Below are positions 51,863 to 62,852 of a stretch of DNA of 64,000 bases, piece after piece. Every line of letters starts with the position of its first letter. Position 1 is the stretch's first letter. The position numbers were made by a program, and so were the translations under genes. The notes beneath the pieces were generated by a model, which ran no database searches, was not told the DNA's origin, and saw only the letters and a program-made list of their open reading frames with translations. Origin of the DNA: Tenacibaculum soleae (GTDB lineage Bacteria; Bacteroidota; Bacteroidia; Flavobacteriales; Flavobacteriaceae); NCBI RefSeq assembly GCF_001693415.1, contig NZ_MAKX01000002.1, positions 372,001 through 436,000 on the forward strand, read 5' to 3'.

Positions 51863-53918
51863 AAAAGATCTTTCCAACATACAATTAAGTCAAAATAAAA
51901 AATCAACAGTTAACAATAAACAACATGAAGATTTTATTGCAGGAATTGCGCCAAATTTACGCGGACCTTACTCAACAATGTATGTTCGTAGACCTTGGAC
52001 AATTCGTCAATATGCAGGATTTTCAACAGCTGAAGAAAGTAATGCTTTTTATAGAAGAAATTTAGCTGCTGGCCAAAAAGGACTTTCTGTTGCTTTTGAT
52101 TTAGCAACACATCGTGGTTATGATTCTGATCATAAACGTGTGCAAGGAGATGTTGGTAAAGCTGGCGTAGCAATTGACTCGGTTGAGGATATGAAAATAT
52201 TGTTCGATCAAATTCCACTAGATAAAATGTCGGTTTCAATGACTATGAACGGAGCCGTTTTACCAATTCTTGCTTTTTATATTGTTGCCGCCCAAGAACA
52301 AGGCGTTGCCCCTGAATTACTTTCAGGAACCATTCAAAACGATATATTAAAAGAATTTATGGTGCGTAACACCTATATTTACCCACCTACTCCATCAATG
52401 AAAATTATTGCGGATATTTTTAAATACACTTCTGAAAATATGCCAAAATTTAATTCAATTTCAATTTCTGGTTACCATATGCAAGAAGCTGGTGCTACAG
52501 CCGAAATTGAATTAGCATACACTTTAGCTGATGGGTTAGATTATATTAAAAAAGGATTAGAAGCAGGAATGGATATTGACACTTTTGCACCTAGACTTTC
52601 ATTTTTCTGGGCAATTGGAATGGATCATTTTATGGAAATAGCCAAAATGAGAGCAGCAAGAATGTTGTGGGCAAAAATTGTAAAACAATTCAATCCTAAA
52701 AACCCAAAATCGTTAGCCTTACGAACACACTGTCAAACAAGCGGATGGTCTTTAACAGAACAAGATCCGTTTAACAATGTAGCTCGCACAACAATCGAAG
52801 CTATGGCAGCCGCTTTTGGAGGAACCCAAAGTTTACACACCAATGCTTTAGACGAAGCGATAGCTTTACCTACTGATTTTTCAGCACGTATTGCTCGTAA
52901 CACTCAAATATATTTACAAGAAGAAACGCATATTACAAAAACCGTTGATCCATGGGCAGGAAGCTACCATGTAGAACAACTTACCGAAGATATTACCAAC
53001 AAAGCTTGGGAATTAATTAAAGAAGTTGATGAATTAGGCGGAATGACCAAAGCCATTGAAAAAGGTATACCCAAAATGCGTATTGAAGAAGCTGCTGCTA
53101 AAAAACAAGCTAAAATTGACAGCGGACAAGATGTAATTGTTGGCGTAAATAAATATCAATTAACAAAAGAAGATCCTTTACATATTCTTGAAGTTGACAA
53201 CGAAGCTGTTCGACTATCACAAATTGAAAGATTAAATGATATAAAAGCTAAGAGAAACCAAGAAAAAGTTACAAACGCTTTAGCCGAGTTAACTAAATGT
53301 GCAAAAACCAATAACGGCAATCTATTAGCTTTAGCAGTAGAAGCCGCTAAAAACAGAGCTACTTTAGGTGAAATATCTGATGCTTTAGAAAATGTTTTTG
53401 GCAGACATAAAGCAGTTCACAAAACCATATCTGGCGTGTATAGTAAAGAAATAAAAGATGACAAATTATTTAAAAAAGCAATCGAATATGCAAATAAATT
53501 TGCCAAATTAGAAGGGCGTAGACCAAGAATAATGATTGCGAAACTAGGGCAAGACGGCCACGACAGAGGCGCTAAAGTTGTTGCTACTGGTTATGCTGAC
53601 TTAGGTTTTGACGTAGACATAGGCCCTTTATTTCAAACACCACAAGAAGCCACCAAACAAGCTATTGAAAATGATGTTCATATTTTAGGAATTTCATCAT
53701 TAGCTGCAGGTCACAAAACTTTAGTTCCTCAAGTAATTGGCGAATTAAAAAAATACGGTAGAGAAGATATTATGGTTATTGTGGGTGGAGTAATACCGGC
53801 TCAAGATTACCAATATCTATTTGACGCAGGAGCCGTAGGTGTTTTTGGCCCTGGAACAAAAATTGCACAAGCCGCCATTGACATGCTAACTATTTTAATT
53901 GATAGTACAGAAGAATAA
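51855..53918 (+). CDS. mutB: Methylmalonyl-CoA mutase, large (alpha) catalytic subunit
   Basis: This 687-residue B12 enzyme has the N-terminal TIM barrel ([42 protein letters not shown]) and the C-terminal cobalamin domain with the base-off motif DxHxxG at Asp567, His569 and Gly572 ([10 protein letters not shown]). It links propionate or odd-chain and branched-chain breakdown to the TCA cycle. The catalytic-subunit pattern is complete. The psd gene follows after 5 bases. Confidence 0.96.
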   Translation: MSRKDLSNIQLSQNKKSTVNNKQHEDFIAGIAPNLRGPYSTMYVRRPWTIRQYAGFSTAEESNAFYRRNLAAGQKGLSVAFDLATHRGYDSDHKRVQGDVGKAGVAIDSVEDMKILFDQIPLDKMSVSMTMNGAVLPILAFYIVAAQEQGVAPELLSGTIQNDILKEFMVRNTYIYPPTPSMKIIADIFKYTSENMPKFNSISISGYHMQEAGATAEIELAYTLADGLDYIKKGLEAGMDIDTFAPRLSFFWAIGMDHFMEIAKMRAARMLWAKIVKQFNPKNPKSLALRTHCQTSGWSLTEQDPFNNVARTTIEAMAAAFGGTQSLHTNALDEAIALPTDFSARIARNTQIYLQEETHITKTVDPWAGSYHVEQLTEDITNKAWELIKEVDELGGMTKAIEKGIPKMRIEEAAAKKQAKIDSGQDVIVGVNKYQLTKEDPLHILEVDNEAVRLSQIERLNDIKAKRNQEKVTNALAELTKCAKTNNGNLLALAVEAAKNRATLGEISDALENVFGRHKAVHKTISGVYSKEIKDDKLFKKAIEYANKFAKLEGRRPRIMIAKLGQDGHDRGAKVVATGYADLGFDVDIGPLFQTPQEATKQAIENDVHILGISSLAAGHKTLVPQVIGELKKYGREDIMVIVGGVIPAQDYQYLFDAGAVGVFGPGTKIAQAAIDMLTILIDSTEE

Positions 53919-53923
53919 AAAAT

Positions 53924-54802
53924 ATGGAAATAAAATTTATCGATAGAAAATCAGGAAACATTATTAACGAAACACCTCCTGGCGAAACATTTTTAAAACT
54001 ACTATACAACAATCCGTTTGGTAAAATGGCTATTTTACCTATAGCAAAACGTAAATTTTTATCTGCTTGGTATGGTAAAAAAATGAACAAACCATCTTCT
54101 GTAAAAAAAATAAAAGGTTTTGTAAAGCAACTAAATATAGATATTGATGAAGCTGAAAAATCGATTTCTGAGTTTACTTCTTTTAACGACTTTTTTTACC
54201 GAAAACTAAAGCCAAATGCACGCCCAATTGAAAATGGATTTGTTTCTCCTGGAGATGGTAAAATGTTAGCTTTCGAAAATATTGCTGATATTCATAATTT
54301 TTTTATTAAAGGACGAAAATTCACCTTAAAAGAGTTTTTAGAAGATGATGTTTTAGCTGAAAAGCATAAAAATTCTTCTCTAATCATATTAAGATTAGCC
54401 CCAAACGATTATCATCGATATCATTTTCCTACAAATGGAACTCCTTCAATAATGACAAAAATTAAGGGCGATTATTTTTCTGTTTCGCCTTACGCCCTAG
54501 CTTCAAATTTTACAAAAGTTTTTTGCGAAAACAAACGCGAATACTGCATTTTATCATCCAAAGAAAAAGGAGAAATTATTGTAGCACCTGTTGGAGCAAC
54601 AATGGTTGGTAGTATCATAGAAACATATAATGCTAACACCCCTATAAATAAAGGTGATGAAATGGGGTACTTTGCCTTCGGCGGATCAACAATTGTATTA
54701 TTAGTTGACAAAAATAAATTAATAATTGATGCTGACATTTTAAAAAACACTAAAAATCGTATTGAAACATTTGTTAAAATGGGAGAAAAAATAGGAATTT
54801 AA
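53924..54802 (+). CDS. psd: Phosphatidylserine decarboxylase proenzyme
   Basis: The 292-residue enzyme converts phosphatidylserine to phosphatidylethanolamine at the membrane. The self-cleavage site is GGST at 253-256, where Ser255 becomes the pyruvoyl cofactor. Other motifs are FFYRKLKPNARPI, VSPGDGKM and LAPNDYHRYHFPTNG. The length is typical of the type I enzyme. It is the last gene of the udk-to-psd run; a new promoter-like TAAATTTG (54872-54879) lies before the next gene. Confidence 0.94.
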   Translation: MEIKFIDRKSGNIINETPPGETFLKLLYNNPFGKMAILPIAKRKFLSAWYGKKMNKPSSVKKIKGFVKQLNIDIDEAEKSISEFTSFNDFFYRKLKPNARPIENGFVSPGDGKMLAFENIADIHNFFIKGRKFTLKEFLEDDVLAEKHKNSSLIILRLAPNDYHRYHFPTNGTPSIMTKIKGDYFSVSPYALASNFTKVFCENKREYCILSSKEKGEIIVAPVGATMVGSIIETYNANTPINKGDEMGYFAFGGSTIVLLVDKNKLIIDADILKNTKNRIETFVKMGEKIGI

Positions 54803-54871
54803 CCTATTTATTTTAACGTTTTATTTCTTTAAAAAGCGTCAAAATTACAAACTTATTAAGACATTAATCCG

Positions 54872-54879
54872 TAAATTTG
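54872..54879 (+). promoter_or_regulatory. -7 element of the cytochrome c biogenesis gene
   Basis: TAAATTTG fits TAnnTTTG, 28 bases before the ATG. The best upstream match is TTA rather than TTG (54853-54855, spacing 16), so the promoter is weaker by consensus. Confidence 0.5.
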
Positions 54880-54907
54880 CGAAGTTTTACACTTAGCAGT
54901 TTTACAG

Positions 54908-57900
54908 ATGAAAAAAATCTTAGACACACTTTACTCAACCCGCTTAACAGCTGTATTATTTTTGATATTCGCTATAGCTATGGGAGTAGCAACTTTTATA
55001 GAAAATGACTTTGGAACACAAACTTCTAAAGCCTTAATTTACAACACCTGGTGGTTTGAATTAATTATGGTTTTCTTTGTTATCAATTTTTTTGGTAATA
55101 TTTTTAGGTACCGTTTGTATAAAAAAGAAAAATGGGGGGTTTTACTTTTTCACGCTTCATTTTTATTGATTTTAATTGGCGCAGGCGTTACACGCTACAT
55201 AAGCCATGAAGGAATTATGATTATTGATGAAGGAGAAACTACCAATACTTTTTTTTCAGACATTAACTACTTAAACGTTGTTATTGACAATAATGAGTTT
55301 CAAAAAGAAACGAATAACAAATTATTACTTTCTGCTTGGGGAAGCAATACTGCCAATTTCACAGAAACTTTTCAACCTAAAAAAGATGGAAAGCAACATG
55401 AGGTTTCTTTTAAACTAATTGACTACATTCCGTGGTCTGAAAAAAAACTTGTTTTAGATGAAAATGGGGTTGAATATTTATTTTTAGTTGAAAGTTCAAG
55501 CGGAAGCAGACATGAACATTATATAAAAAGAGGTACTACTCAAAATATTCATAATATACTAGTAAGCTTTGATGTTCCTGAGAAAAATGCTTCGGTTAAC
55601 TTTTATTACGATGAAGGTAATCTAAAAATGATTTCTAAAAATAACGGAGATTGGCTTAGAATGGCAGACCAAAAAAGAGGTCAAATTGTAAAAGATAGTG
55701 CGCAGCATTTTCAATTCTTAACACTTCATACTATTAACGGCTTACAGTTTGTAATTCCAAAATCTCCTGAAAAAGGAATTATGAAAACATTGTCTGGAAA
55801 AAAAGATAATAAAAAATACGATACTGTTATTTTTGACGTAACAACTAACAATAAAACTGAAAGAGTTGAACTTTATGGTGGTCAATTTAATGTTGATAAT
55901 GTTGAAGAATTTAGCATTGGCGATTTAAATTTTAGAGCATGGTATGGTGCTAAAAAGCGACACACACCTTTTAATGTTAAATTAAATGATTTTCAACTAG
56001 AAAAATATCCTGGATCTGAAAGTGCTGCAGCTTACGCTAGTGAAATTACCGTTATAGACAAAGATGAAACCTTTGATTTTAGGATCTTTATGAATAATAT
56101 TTTAGATTATAGAGGTTATAAATTATTCCAATCTAGTTATAAAATTGATGGAGACCATGAGCAGACACATCTATCTGTAAACCATGATTTTTGGGGAACT
56201 TGGATTACCTATATTGGCTACTTCTTATTATTTTTTGGTTTAACATGTATTTTATTTATTAAAAATACTCGTTTTGATGATTTAAAAAAATCATTAGAAA
56301 AGATTAAAGCCAGAAAAGCTAAATTATCTGTAATTGTATTTTTATTTTCTCTTGGTTCTTTTGCGCAACAGCATGAGTCACACCAACCAAAACAACTTTC
56401 AGAAACTCAAATAGATTCTATTTTGATTAGCAACAAAGTAGATGACAAACATGCTGCTTTATTTAGTTCTTTAGTTATTCAAGATGCTGGAGGAAGAATG
56501 AAACCAGCACATACTTTTGCTTCTGAATTAGTTAGAAAAGTAGCACATAGTAATAAATTTAAAGGTCTTGACCCTAGTCAAATTTTACTTTCTATTACTG
56601 AAACTCCAATGCTATGGTTAAATGTTCCTTTTGTGTATTTAGAAAAAGGAAACACGCAAATTAGAGAAACTCTAGGTGTTCATAAAGATACCGAATATGC
56701 TCGTTTTATTGATTTTTATAATAAAGATGGCTCTTCTAAAATTAGCAAATTAGTTGTTGAAGCTGAAAAGAAAAGGATTCAAAATAAATTTGAACAGGAT
56801 GCTATTAAAATTGAAAGAAGAGTTTGGTTATTATCACAAGCTTTAGGTGGCGGTATGCTACGTATTTACCCTATTCCTAATGACGAAAATAATAAGTGGG
56901 TGTCACAACCAGAAACATCGCAAGCCAATTTTAAAGGTACTGACTCTGTGTTTGTTCGTCAATCACTACCTGTATACTTACAGCTACTTCAAGCTTCAAA
57001 AAAATCTGGAGATTACACGGAAACTAACAAAGTTTTAGACGGAATTAAAAAATTTCAACGAAAGTTTGGCGCTGATGTAATCCCTTCAAAAGATAAAGTA
57101 GATTTAGAAATAGCCTATAATAAATTAAATATTTTTGTCAAACTTTCTAAATACTACGGATATGTTAGCTTGCTTTTAATTGTTTTTGTTTTCCTTCAAA
57201 TATTCAACAATAAAAGCTGGATTAACTCTGTTGTAAAAGTATTAATCGGTATTGTTATTTTCTTATTTATTTTTCATGTACTAGGATTAACAGCTCGTTG
57301 GTATATTAGTGGAAACGCTCCTTGGAGTAACGCTTATGAGTCTATTATTTTTGTTGGTTTGGCTACCATGCTATTTGGGTTAATACTTGGAAAAAAATCT
57401 TCACTAACTATCGCCGCTACTACATTTTTAGTTTCTATAATTTTAATGTTTGCGCATCAAAACTGGTTAGATCCAGAAATTGCAAACCTTCAACCAGTAT
57501 TAAACTCTTGGTGGTTATACGTACATGTTTCTATTATTGTTGCTGCTTATGGCCCTTTCTTTTTAGGAATGATTCTTGGAGTATTTGCTTTATTCTTAAT
57601 GGCTTTTACTAACAATAAAAACAAAAAGAAAATGGATTTACATATTAAGGAATTGACTATAATTAATGAAATGGCCTTAACAGTCGGTTTAGTAATGTTT
57701 ACCATCGGTAACTTTTTGGGCGGAATGTGGGCTAACGAAAGCTGGGGTCGTTATTGGGGCTGGGACCCTAAAGAAACATGGGCCTTAGTATCTATAATGA
57801 TATACTCTTTTGTATTGCACATGCGATTGATTCCTGGCTTACGAGGAAAATATACGTTTAATTTAGCATCCATCTTGGCTATTTCATCTATTATGATGAC

Positions 57901-58054
57901 TTACATGGGTGTAAACTTTTATTTATCTGGACTACACTCATACGCAAGTGGAGACAAGGTGGTTACTCCAACATCTGTATATTTCTCTCTTATCTTTGTG
58001 CTTGTTCTAGGAATATTCGCTTGGATTAAATATAAAAAATATTACAAAAAATAA
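54908..58054 (+). CDS. Fused cytochrome c biogenesis protein (ResB-ResC / CcsB-CcsA, system II)
   Basis: This 1,048-residue membrane protein attaches haem to apocytochromes c. The N-terminal ResB/CcsB half has four helices and a large periplasmic domain (about 110-430). After an internal hydrophobic segment, the C-terminal ResC/CcsA half has the tryptophan-rich haem-binding WWD motif (RYWGWDPKETWALVS near residue 945) and conserved histidines. Such fusions are normal in Bacteroidota. It would serve the c-type cytochromes of respiration and also the CxxCH protein of the copper cluster. Confidence 0.95.
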   Translation: MKKILDTLYSTRLTAVLFLIFAIAMGVATFIENDFGTQTSKALIYNTWWFELIMVFFVINFFGNIFRYRLYKKEKWGVLLFHASFLLILIGAGVTRYISHEGIMIIDEGETTNTFFSDINYLNVVIDNNEFQKETNNKLLLSAWGSNTANFTETFQPKKDGKQHEVSFKLIDYIPWSEKKLVLDENGVEYLFLVESSSGSRHEHYIKRGTTQNIHNILVSFDVPEKNASVNFYYDEGNLKMISKNNGDWLRMADQKRGQIVKDSAQHFQFLTLHTINGLQFVIPKSPEKGIMKTLSGKKDNKKYDTVIFDVTTNNKTERVELYGGQFNVDNVEEFSIGDLNFRAWYGAKKRHTPFNVKLNDFQLEKYPGSESAAAYASEITVIDKDETFDFRIFMNNILDYRGYKLFQSSYKIDGDHEQTHLSVNHDFWGTWITYIGYFLLFFGLTCILFIKNTRFDDLKKSLEKIKARKAKLSVIVFLFSLGSFAQQHESHQPKQLSETQIDSILISNKVDDKHAALFSSLVIQDAGGRMKPAHTFASELVRKVAHSNKFKGLDPSQILLSITETPMLWLNVPFVYLEKGNTQIRETLGVHKDTEYARFIDFYNKDGSSKISKLVVEAEKKRIQNKFEQDAIKIERRVWLLSQALGGGMLRIYPIPNDENNKWVSQPETSQANFKGTDSVFVRQSLPVYLQLLQASKKSGDYTETNKVLDGIKKFQRKFGADVIPSKDKVDLEIAYNKLNIFVKLSKYYGYVSLLLIVFVFLQIFNNKSWINSVVKVLIGIVIFLFIFHVLGLTARWYISGNAPWSNAYESIIFVGLATMLFGLILGKKSSLTIAATTFLVSIILMFAHQNWLDPEIANLQPVLNSWWLYVHVSIIVAAYGPFFLGMILGVFALFLMAFTNNKNKKKMDLHIKELTIINEMALTVGLVMFTIGNFLGGMWANESWGRYWGWDPKETWALVSIMIYSFVLHMRLIPGLRGKYTFNLASILAISSIMMTYMGVNFYLSGLHSYASGDKVVTPTSVYFSLIFVLVLGIFAWIKYKKYYKK

Positions 58055-58113
58055 AAATTCAATTATTTTAATAGAAAAATGTATTTTTACATGCTTCTAC
58101 AAAAAAACAAAAT

Positions 58114-58629
58114 ATGTTCAATAAAAATATAAAATTAGGATTAGCAGCAATTATAACCTTATGGGCTATTTATGAGTTTACTCAGGCTCATATAATGAAT
58201 GGAATATCAATTCTTTTACTAGCAGGTCTTTTCGTATTTTTTTACTTTAAAAACGAATTCATTTTGCTAGCTTTTTTACAATTACGTAAACAAAATTTTG
58301 AAGGTGCTAAAAAATGGTTAAATTATATTAAAAATCCTTCAACTGCATTAATCCAAAAACAAGAAGGTTATTATAATTACTTACAAGGAATTATGTTAAG
58401 TCAAACTAACATAACTCAAGCTGAAAAGTTTTTGCGTAAAGCTGTTAAACTAGGTTTATCTATGGACAATGACTTAGCAATGGCTAAATTACAATTGGCA
58501 GGAATTGCAATGACTAAAAGAAGAAAACGTGAAGCTACTAATTTAATGACTGAGGCAAAAAAATTAGATAAGCACGGCATGCTTAAAGAGCAAATGCAAA
58601 TGATGAAAAAACAGATGAGTAAAATTTAA
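58114..58629 (+). CDS. Membrane-anchored TPR-like protein
   Basis: The 171-residue protein has two N-terminal membrane helices (about 8-24 and 31-47) and a soluble helical part with TPR-like pairs (QEGYYNYLQGIMLSQTNITQ; AEKFLRKAVKLGLSMDNDLA; LAGIAMTKRRKREATNLMTE). It is probably a scaffolding membrane protein of unknown role. Its stop overlaps the start of the BadF-type kinase by one base, suggesting co-translation. Confidence 0.72.
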   Translation: MFNKNIKLGLAAIITLWAIYEFTQAHIMNGISILLLAGLFVFFYFKNEFILLAFLQLRKQNFEGAKKWLNYIKNPSTALIQKQEGYYNYLQGIMLSQTNITQAEKFLRKAVKLGLSMDNDLAMAKLQLAGIAMTKRRKREATNLMTEAKKLDKHGMLKEQMQMMKKQMSKI

Positions 58630-59483
58630 TGATTTTAATTGCTGACGGAGGCTCAACTAAAGTAGATTGGATAGCACTTGATAAAGATAGTAAAAAGGAA
58701 CTTTTTAGAATCACATCACAGGGTTTAAACCCTGTTGTTGTTAAAGAGCCTGAACTAATTAACAGACTTTACGAAATAACAGAAATTTATCAAAGCAGGT
58801 TAAAAATTACAGAAATTTACTTTTACGGTGCAGGCTGTGGTTCTGAACAGTCCGTCAAAAAGTTAAACACCGTTTTAATATCTGTTTTTAAAAAAGCTAA
58901 AATAACAATTAAAGAAGATATTTTAGCTGCTGCCTATTCTTGCGCTATCACTAAACCATCTATAATTTGTATTTTAGGAACAGGATCAAATAGTTGTTAC
59001 TATGATGGTACGACTATAACAAAAATAAATCCATCCTTAGGTTATAGTATCATGGATGAGGCTAGCGGAAATTATTTTGGCAAACGTTTACTTAGAGATT
59101 ATTATTACAATAAAATGCCTATAAAATTAGCTACACAATTTAAAAAAAAATTTAATCTTGATATTGATGTTGTTAAAAGTAATTTATATAACAAACCTAA
59201 TCCGAACATGTACTTAGCAACATTTTCTAAATTTATGTTAGACTATCAGGATGAGTATTACATTAAGAGGTTAATTAAAAAAGGATTTAAAAAGTATTTA
59301 AAATACTATGTACTTCCTTATAAGAAAAACACGGGTACCCCTATTTATTTTGTTGGTTCAATTGCCTATTATTTCAAGAATATTTTAATCAATGTTGCAA
59401 AAAAAAACAACCTCTTTATTACTGACATAATACAACGGCCAATTGACAACCTTGTTAAATTTCATCAAATAAATAAAATTTAG
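58629..59483 (+). CDS. BadF/BadG-type ATPase, N-acetylglucosamine-kinase-like
   Basis: This 284-residue protein has the actin-like ATPase fold of the BadF/BcrA and NAGK family: phosphate-1 motif ADGGSTKVDW at residues 4-13, YGAGCG, and CILGTGSNSCYYDG (phosphate-2). A sugar kinase role in amino-sugar salvage is the usual guess for flavobacterial members next to murein genes. It is slightly shorter than the family norm. Its 3' end overlaps the convergent murF gene by 4 bases. Confidence 0.87.
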   Translation: MILIADGGSTKVDWIALDKDSKKELFRITSQGLNPVVVKEPELINRLYEITEIYQSRLKITEIYFYGAGCGSEQSVKKLNTVLISVFKKAKITIKEDILAAAYSCAITKPSIICILGTGSNSCYYDGTTITKINPSLGYSIMDEASGNYFGKRLLRDYYYNKMPIKLATQFKKKFNLDIDVVKSNLYNKPNPNMYLATFSKFMLDYQDEYYIKRLIKKGFKKYLKYYVLPYKKNTGTPIYFVGSIAYYFKNILINVAKKNNLFITDIIQRPIDNLVKFHQINKI

Positions 59484-60733
59484 CAAACATCTAATATTTG
59501 CTCTAAAGCCATTCCTCTGGACCCTTTAACTAAAATCAGACTATCTTTTATAGGGTTATTTAATAAATATTTTTTTAACGCTTCAATATTTATAAATTTA
59601 TAATGATTAGTAGTTGTTTTGTTAAAATTTGCTCCTACAAAAAACAAATTATTTAGTTTTGAATTCATCGTTAAATCAACTATACTTTGATGTTCTTTAT
59701 TACTGTAATCACCTAATTCAAACATATCTCCTAAAATAATTGTTTTATTCTTTGAATTAATATTATCAAAACTTTTTAAGGCCGCCCTCATGCTTGTTGG
59801 ATTTGCATTATAAGCATCAAGTATAATCCTATTTTTTTTTGTTTTTATAAGCTGTGATCTGTTGTTTGAAGGAATATAATTTTCTATTGACTCTTTAATA
59901 TACTTTTTATTTATTTTAAAATAATCTCCAATTGTTATAGCTGCTGCAAGGTTGAAAAAATTATACTCCCCTATTAAATTACTTTGTATTTCTGTATTTT
60001 TAAAGAACAATTTAACAAAAGGGTTTACTTCATCAAAAACGATTGATTTATTAAAAAAAATAGTGTTAGCGTTTTTTGTTTTTTCTATTTGAATTGGGTC
60101 TTTAGGGTTCACAAAAATTTTTTTCCCGTTGATAATTAAAAAATCATACAATTCAGATTTTGCTTTAACAACCCCTTCTATTGAGCCAAAACCTTCTAAA
60201 TGTGCACTCCCAAAATTTGTAATATAACCAAAATCAGGGTTGGAAACTTCAGATAAAAAAGCTATTTCTTTAGGGTGATTTGCTCCCATTTCAACAATAC
60301 CAATCTCCGTTTTATCTGTCATTGATAACAATGTTAAAGGTACTCCTATATGATTATTTAAATTACCTTTAGTTGCTGTGATTTTATATTGTGAAGACAA
60401 AACTGCTTTTATTAACTCTTTTGTAGTTGTTTTACCATTACTTCCTGTTAAAGAGACAATAGGTATCCGTAACATGTTTCTATGATAAGTAGCTAGTTTT
60501 TGTAAGGTTTTCAACACATTGTCTACTAGTATTGTTCTTTTAGATGATACATACTCAATCTCATCAATTATAGCATAGGCAGCACCCTTTAACAATGCTT
60601 CTTCTGCAAATTTATTTCCATTAAAATTTTCTCCCTTTAAAGCAAAGAAAATAGTGTTTCTTCTAATATTTCTGGTATCAGTATCAACTAAACCATGCTG
60701 CATATATAATTTATATAAATCGACTATCTCCAT
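59480..60733 (-). CDS. murF: UDP-N-acetylmuramoyl-tripeptide--D-alanyl-D-alanine ligase
   Basis: The 417-residue ligase adds D-Ala-D-Ala to UDP-MurNAc-tripeptide in the cytosolic phase of peptidoglycan synthesis. It has the Mur ligase P-loop LTGSNGKTTTKE, GNLNNHIGVPLTLL, VEMGANHPKEI, the DAYNANPTSM block and the C-terminal VKGSRGM. The frame stays open to 60757, but that would start inside the terminator hairpin; the ATG at 60733 gives the family's normal MEIVDLYKLYMQ start. It lies downstream of gldJ on the same strand. Confidence 0.95.
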   Translation of the reverse strand: MEIVDLYKLYMQHGLVDTDTRNIRRNTIFFALKGENFNGNKFAEEALLKGAAYAIIDEIEYVSSKRTILVDNVLKTLQKLATYHRNMLRIPIVSLTGSNGKTTTKELIKAVLSSQYKITATKGNLNNHIGVPLTLLSMTDKTEIGIVEMGANHPKEIAFLSEVSNPDFGYITNFGSAHLEGFGSIEGVVKAKSELYDFLIINGKKIFVNPKDPIQIEKTKNANTIFFNKSIVFDEVNPFVKLFFKNTEIQSNLIGEYNFFNLAAAITIGDYFKINKKYIKESIENYIPSNNRSQLIKTKKNRIILDAYNANPTSMRAALKSFDNINSKNKTIILGDMFELGDYSNKEHQSIVDLTMNSKLNNLFFVGANFNKTTTNHYKFINIEALKKYLLNNPIKDSLILVKGSRGMALEQILDVC

Positions 60734-60746
60734 CCTGTAAAAATAA

Positions 60747-60776
60747 AAAAACCTCATTGAATTTCAATGAGGTTTT
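60747..60776. terminator. Hairpin between gldJ and murF
   Basis: ACCTCATTGA (60751-60760) pairs with TCAATGAGGT (60764-60773), flanked by A- and T-runs. On the minus strand it ends the gldJ transcript just before murF, so murF may depend on its own promoter or on read-through. Confidence 0.75.
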
Positions 60777-60797
60777 ATATTGATTGTAATAATTATT

Positions 60798-62507
60798 TTA
60801 CTTAGCTGTATCTGGCATAGCACTTTTCCTCTTGTTTAGCATCATTGGCCCCATTTTGTCTGTAGCACACCTAAATCCTATAAAGTTAGTTGCCATATAT
60901 TCTGGAAAATATCTTCTTTGTGCTGGATCTAACCAATATTCTCTATCTGCCCAAGAGCCACCTTTATAAACACGTGATTTATCACTAACAAGCGTTGTTC
61001 TTCTTTTATCATCATATTTATAATTATTAATTGGGTTCCCTAAAGTATCTCTTTCTGCTTCAGGTTTTTGAGGTGAATTATACATTCTTGAAGCACTGCT
61101 TAATTGATCTTTATCTAATTCATAGTCTTTTGAAGATGCTTGATCTCCATCTCCTAAACTTGAATTATTTGCCAAATTATAATTTCTTCTCATATAAGTA
61201 TCTTCTTTTGTAATAGGAATGTACTTTACGCTACCAGGTAAATCTTTTGGAACAATTCTTCCATTTTCTAAAGTATCATACTCTACCTCTCCTACTTCAT
61301 CTCCAACAATAACTACTTTACCGTTCTGATCAATTAACTTTTTAGTAAATACATTTCCTCTAAAGTAATTAAAATCATTGGCTTCTGAATCTATAATTGG
61401 ACGATATACATCTTCTACCCATTCAGCAACATTCCCTGACATATCATATAGACCAAAAGCATTTGGAGGATAACTTCTAGCTGCGTTAGGAATATCAGAC
61501 CCATCACTACTCCAACCTGCAATACCACTATAATCTCCTTTACCTTGTTTAAAGTTTGCTAATTGATCTCCTCGTCTTCTTTTATCTCTATCTCGAGTAT
61601 ATTTACCGTCCCATGAATATTTTTTTCTACCACGTATGTTATTATATTCACGATTTTCAAATACAGCCTTTGCAGCATACTCCCATTCAACCTCAGTTGG
61701 CAACCTGAATTTTTGGGCCAAGATACCATCAGAAGAAGTTACTTGTCTTCCTGAAAACTTGTCTTTTTCTGGTTTAGGCTCTCCTTTTTTTCTTGGTATT
61801 GGAATTCCTTTTTTATAAATTGTTGAATCTCCATCAAACAATGCGTATGGATTTGTCAAATAAGTATCTGTATCAAAATTATTTTTCCCTCTAAAACTCA
61901 GTGAGTCTTCTTTAAAAATATTTTTAATTACACCTTTATCCATTAAAATTTTTAAATTCACAGCATTTGTTCGCCATTTACAGTATTTATTTGCCTGTAA
62001 CCAACTAACTCCTACTACTGGATATTCAGCATAAGACGGATGTCTTAAGTAGCTTTCTGACAATAAATTAGTATTACCTAATCCTTTTCTCCAAACTAGA
62101 GTATCTGGTAAAACTGAGTGGTAGATATTTTTAAATTGTGGTTCTTCTGGTGGAAATATATCTTTGGTATACTGCATAAACAGTCCATATTCAGCATTAG
62201 TAACCTCTGCTTCATCCATATAAAAAGAACGAACATGCATTTTTTGGGGGGTTGTGTTCCAATCAAACATTACGTCATCTTGTACTAATCCCATTGTAAA
62301 ACTTCCTCCTTCGATATGTACCATACCAGGAGGTACTTCTTTACCATTTTTATCTTCTCCTTTAATATAACCTCCATAATTTGGGTCATTAAAATTCCAA
62401 CCTGTTAATGAAGATTTACTTGAACTACCACTTCTATTGCTCTTGCAAGAGACAACAATTAACGAAGTAACAATTAACAAACTAAGTAGTTTTAATGTGC
62501 TTTTCAT
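60798..62507 (-). CDS. gldJ: Gliding motility lipoprotein GldJ
   Basis: This 569-residue lipoprotein (lipobox Cys21, VVSCKSNRS) has a formylglycine-generating-enzyme/SUMF1-like fold (MVHIEGGSFTMG, SFYMDEAEVTNAEYGLF, PVVGVSWLQANKYCKWR, FRLPTEVEWEYAAKA, GNVAEWVEDV, GGSWADREYWLDPAQRRYFP, IGFRCA). GldJ is a core part of the flavobacterial gliding machinery and is needed for stability of the type IX secretion component GldK. The length equals that of known GldJ proteins. It is divergent from porV. Confidence 0.95.
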   Translation of the reverse strand: MKSTLKLLSLLIVTSLIVVSCKSNRSGSSSKSSLTGWNFNDPNYGGYIKGEDKNGKEVPPGMVHIEGGSFTMGLVQDDVMFDWNTTPQKMHVRSFYMDEAEVTNAEYGLFMQYTKDIFPPEEPQFKNIYHSVLPDTLVWRKGLGNTNLLSESYLRHPSYAEYPVVGVSWLQANKYCKWRTNAVNLKILMDKGVIKNIFKEDSLSFRGKNNFDTDTYLTNPYALFDGDSTIYKKGIPIPRKKGEPKPEKDKFSGRQVTSSDGILAQKFRLPTEVEWEYAAKAVFENREYNNIRGRKKYSWDGKYTRDRDKRRRGDQLANFKQGKGDYSGIAGWSSDGSDIPNAARSYPPNAFGLYDMSGNVAEWVEDVYRPIIDSEANDFNYFRGNVFTKKLIDQNGKVVIVGDEVGEVEYDTLENGRIVPKDLPGSVKYIPITKEDTYMRRNYNLANNSSLGDGDQASSKDYELDKDQLSSASRMYNSPQKPEAERDTLGNPINNYKYDDKRRTTLVSDKSRVYKGGSWADREYWLDPAQRRYFPEYMATNFIGFRCATDKMGPMMLNKRKSAMPDTAK

Positions 62508-62852
62508 GTATTTTTAACTATTTTAAGGGTGGCGCAATTTACAATATTTATAACTCCTTACAACTAATTTCTTTATAAAATGACATGTAAAAACTTGTCT
62601 TTGCAAGATTAAAAACGTTCATTTTTTAAGTTTAGTATTACGAATCTAAGAAAAAGATTAAATATTTACCATTAAAAATACATTATTTTATTCTACAATA
62701 TCAACAACTTTTGCTAGAGTTTTTCTAAAAAAAATCATTTTACCATAATATTTACGCTGTTCTATCGTTTAGTTTACTGATTAAAAAACGAATAACTTTA
62801 GCATTTTTTTAAGAAAACTCTATATTTGCTAAACTAACTATCAAATTTTTAC
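62508..62852. other. Divergent gldJ-porV intergenic region
   Basis: The 345 AT-rich bases have no ORF. TATATTTG (62821-62828) is the likely porV -7 element, with TTA rather than TTG 20 bases upstream. A weak CTTG-TCTTTG-CAAG hairpin lies near 62594-62607. No clear minus-strand TAnnTTTG for gldJ is seen, and there is no trace of a porU gene here. Confidence 0.6.
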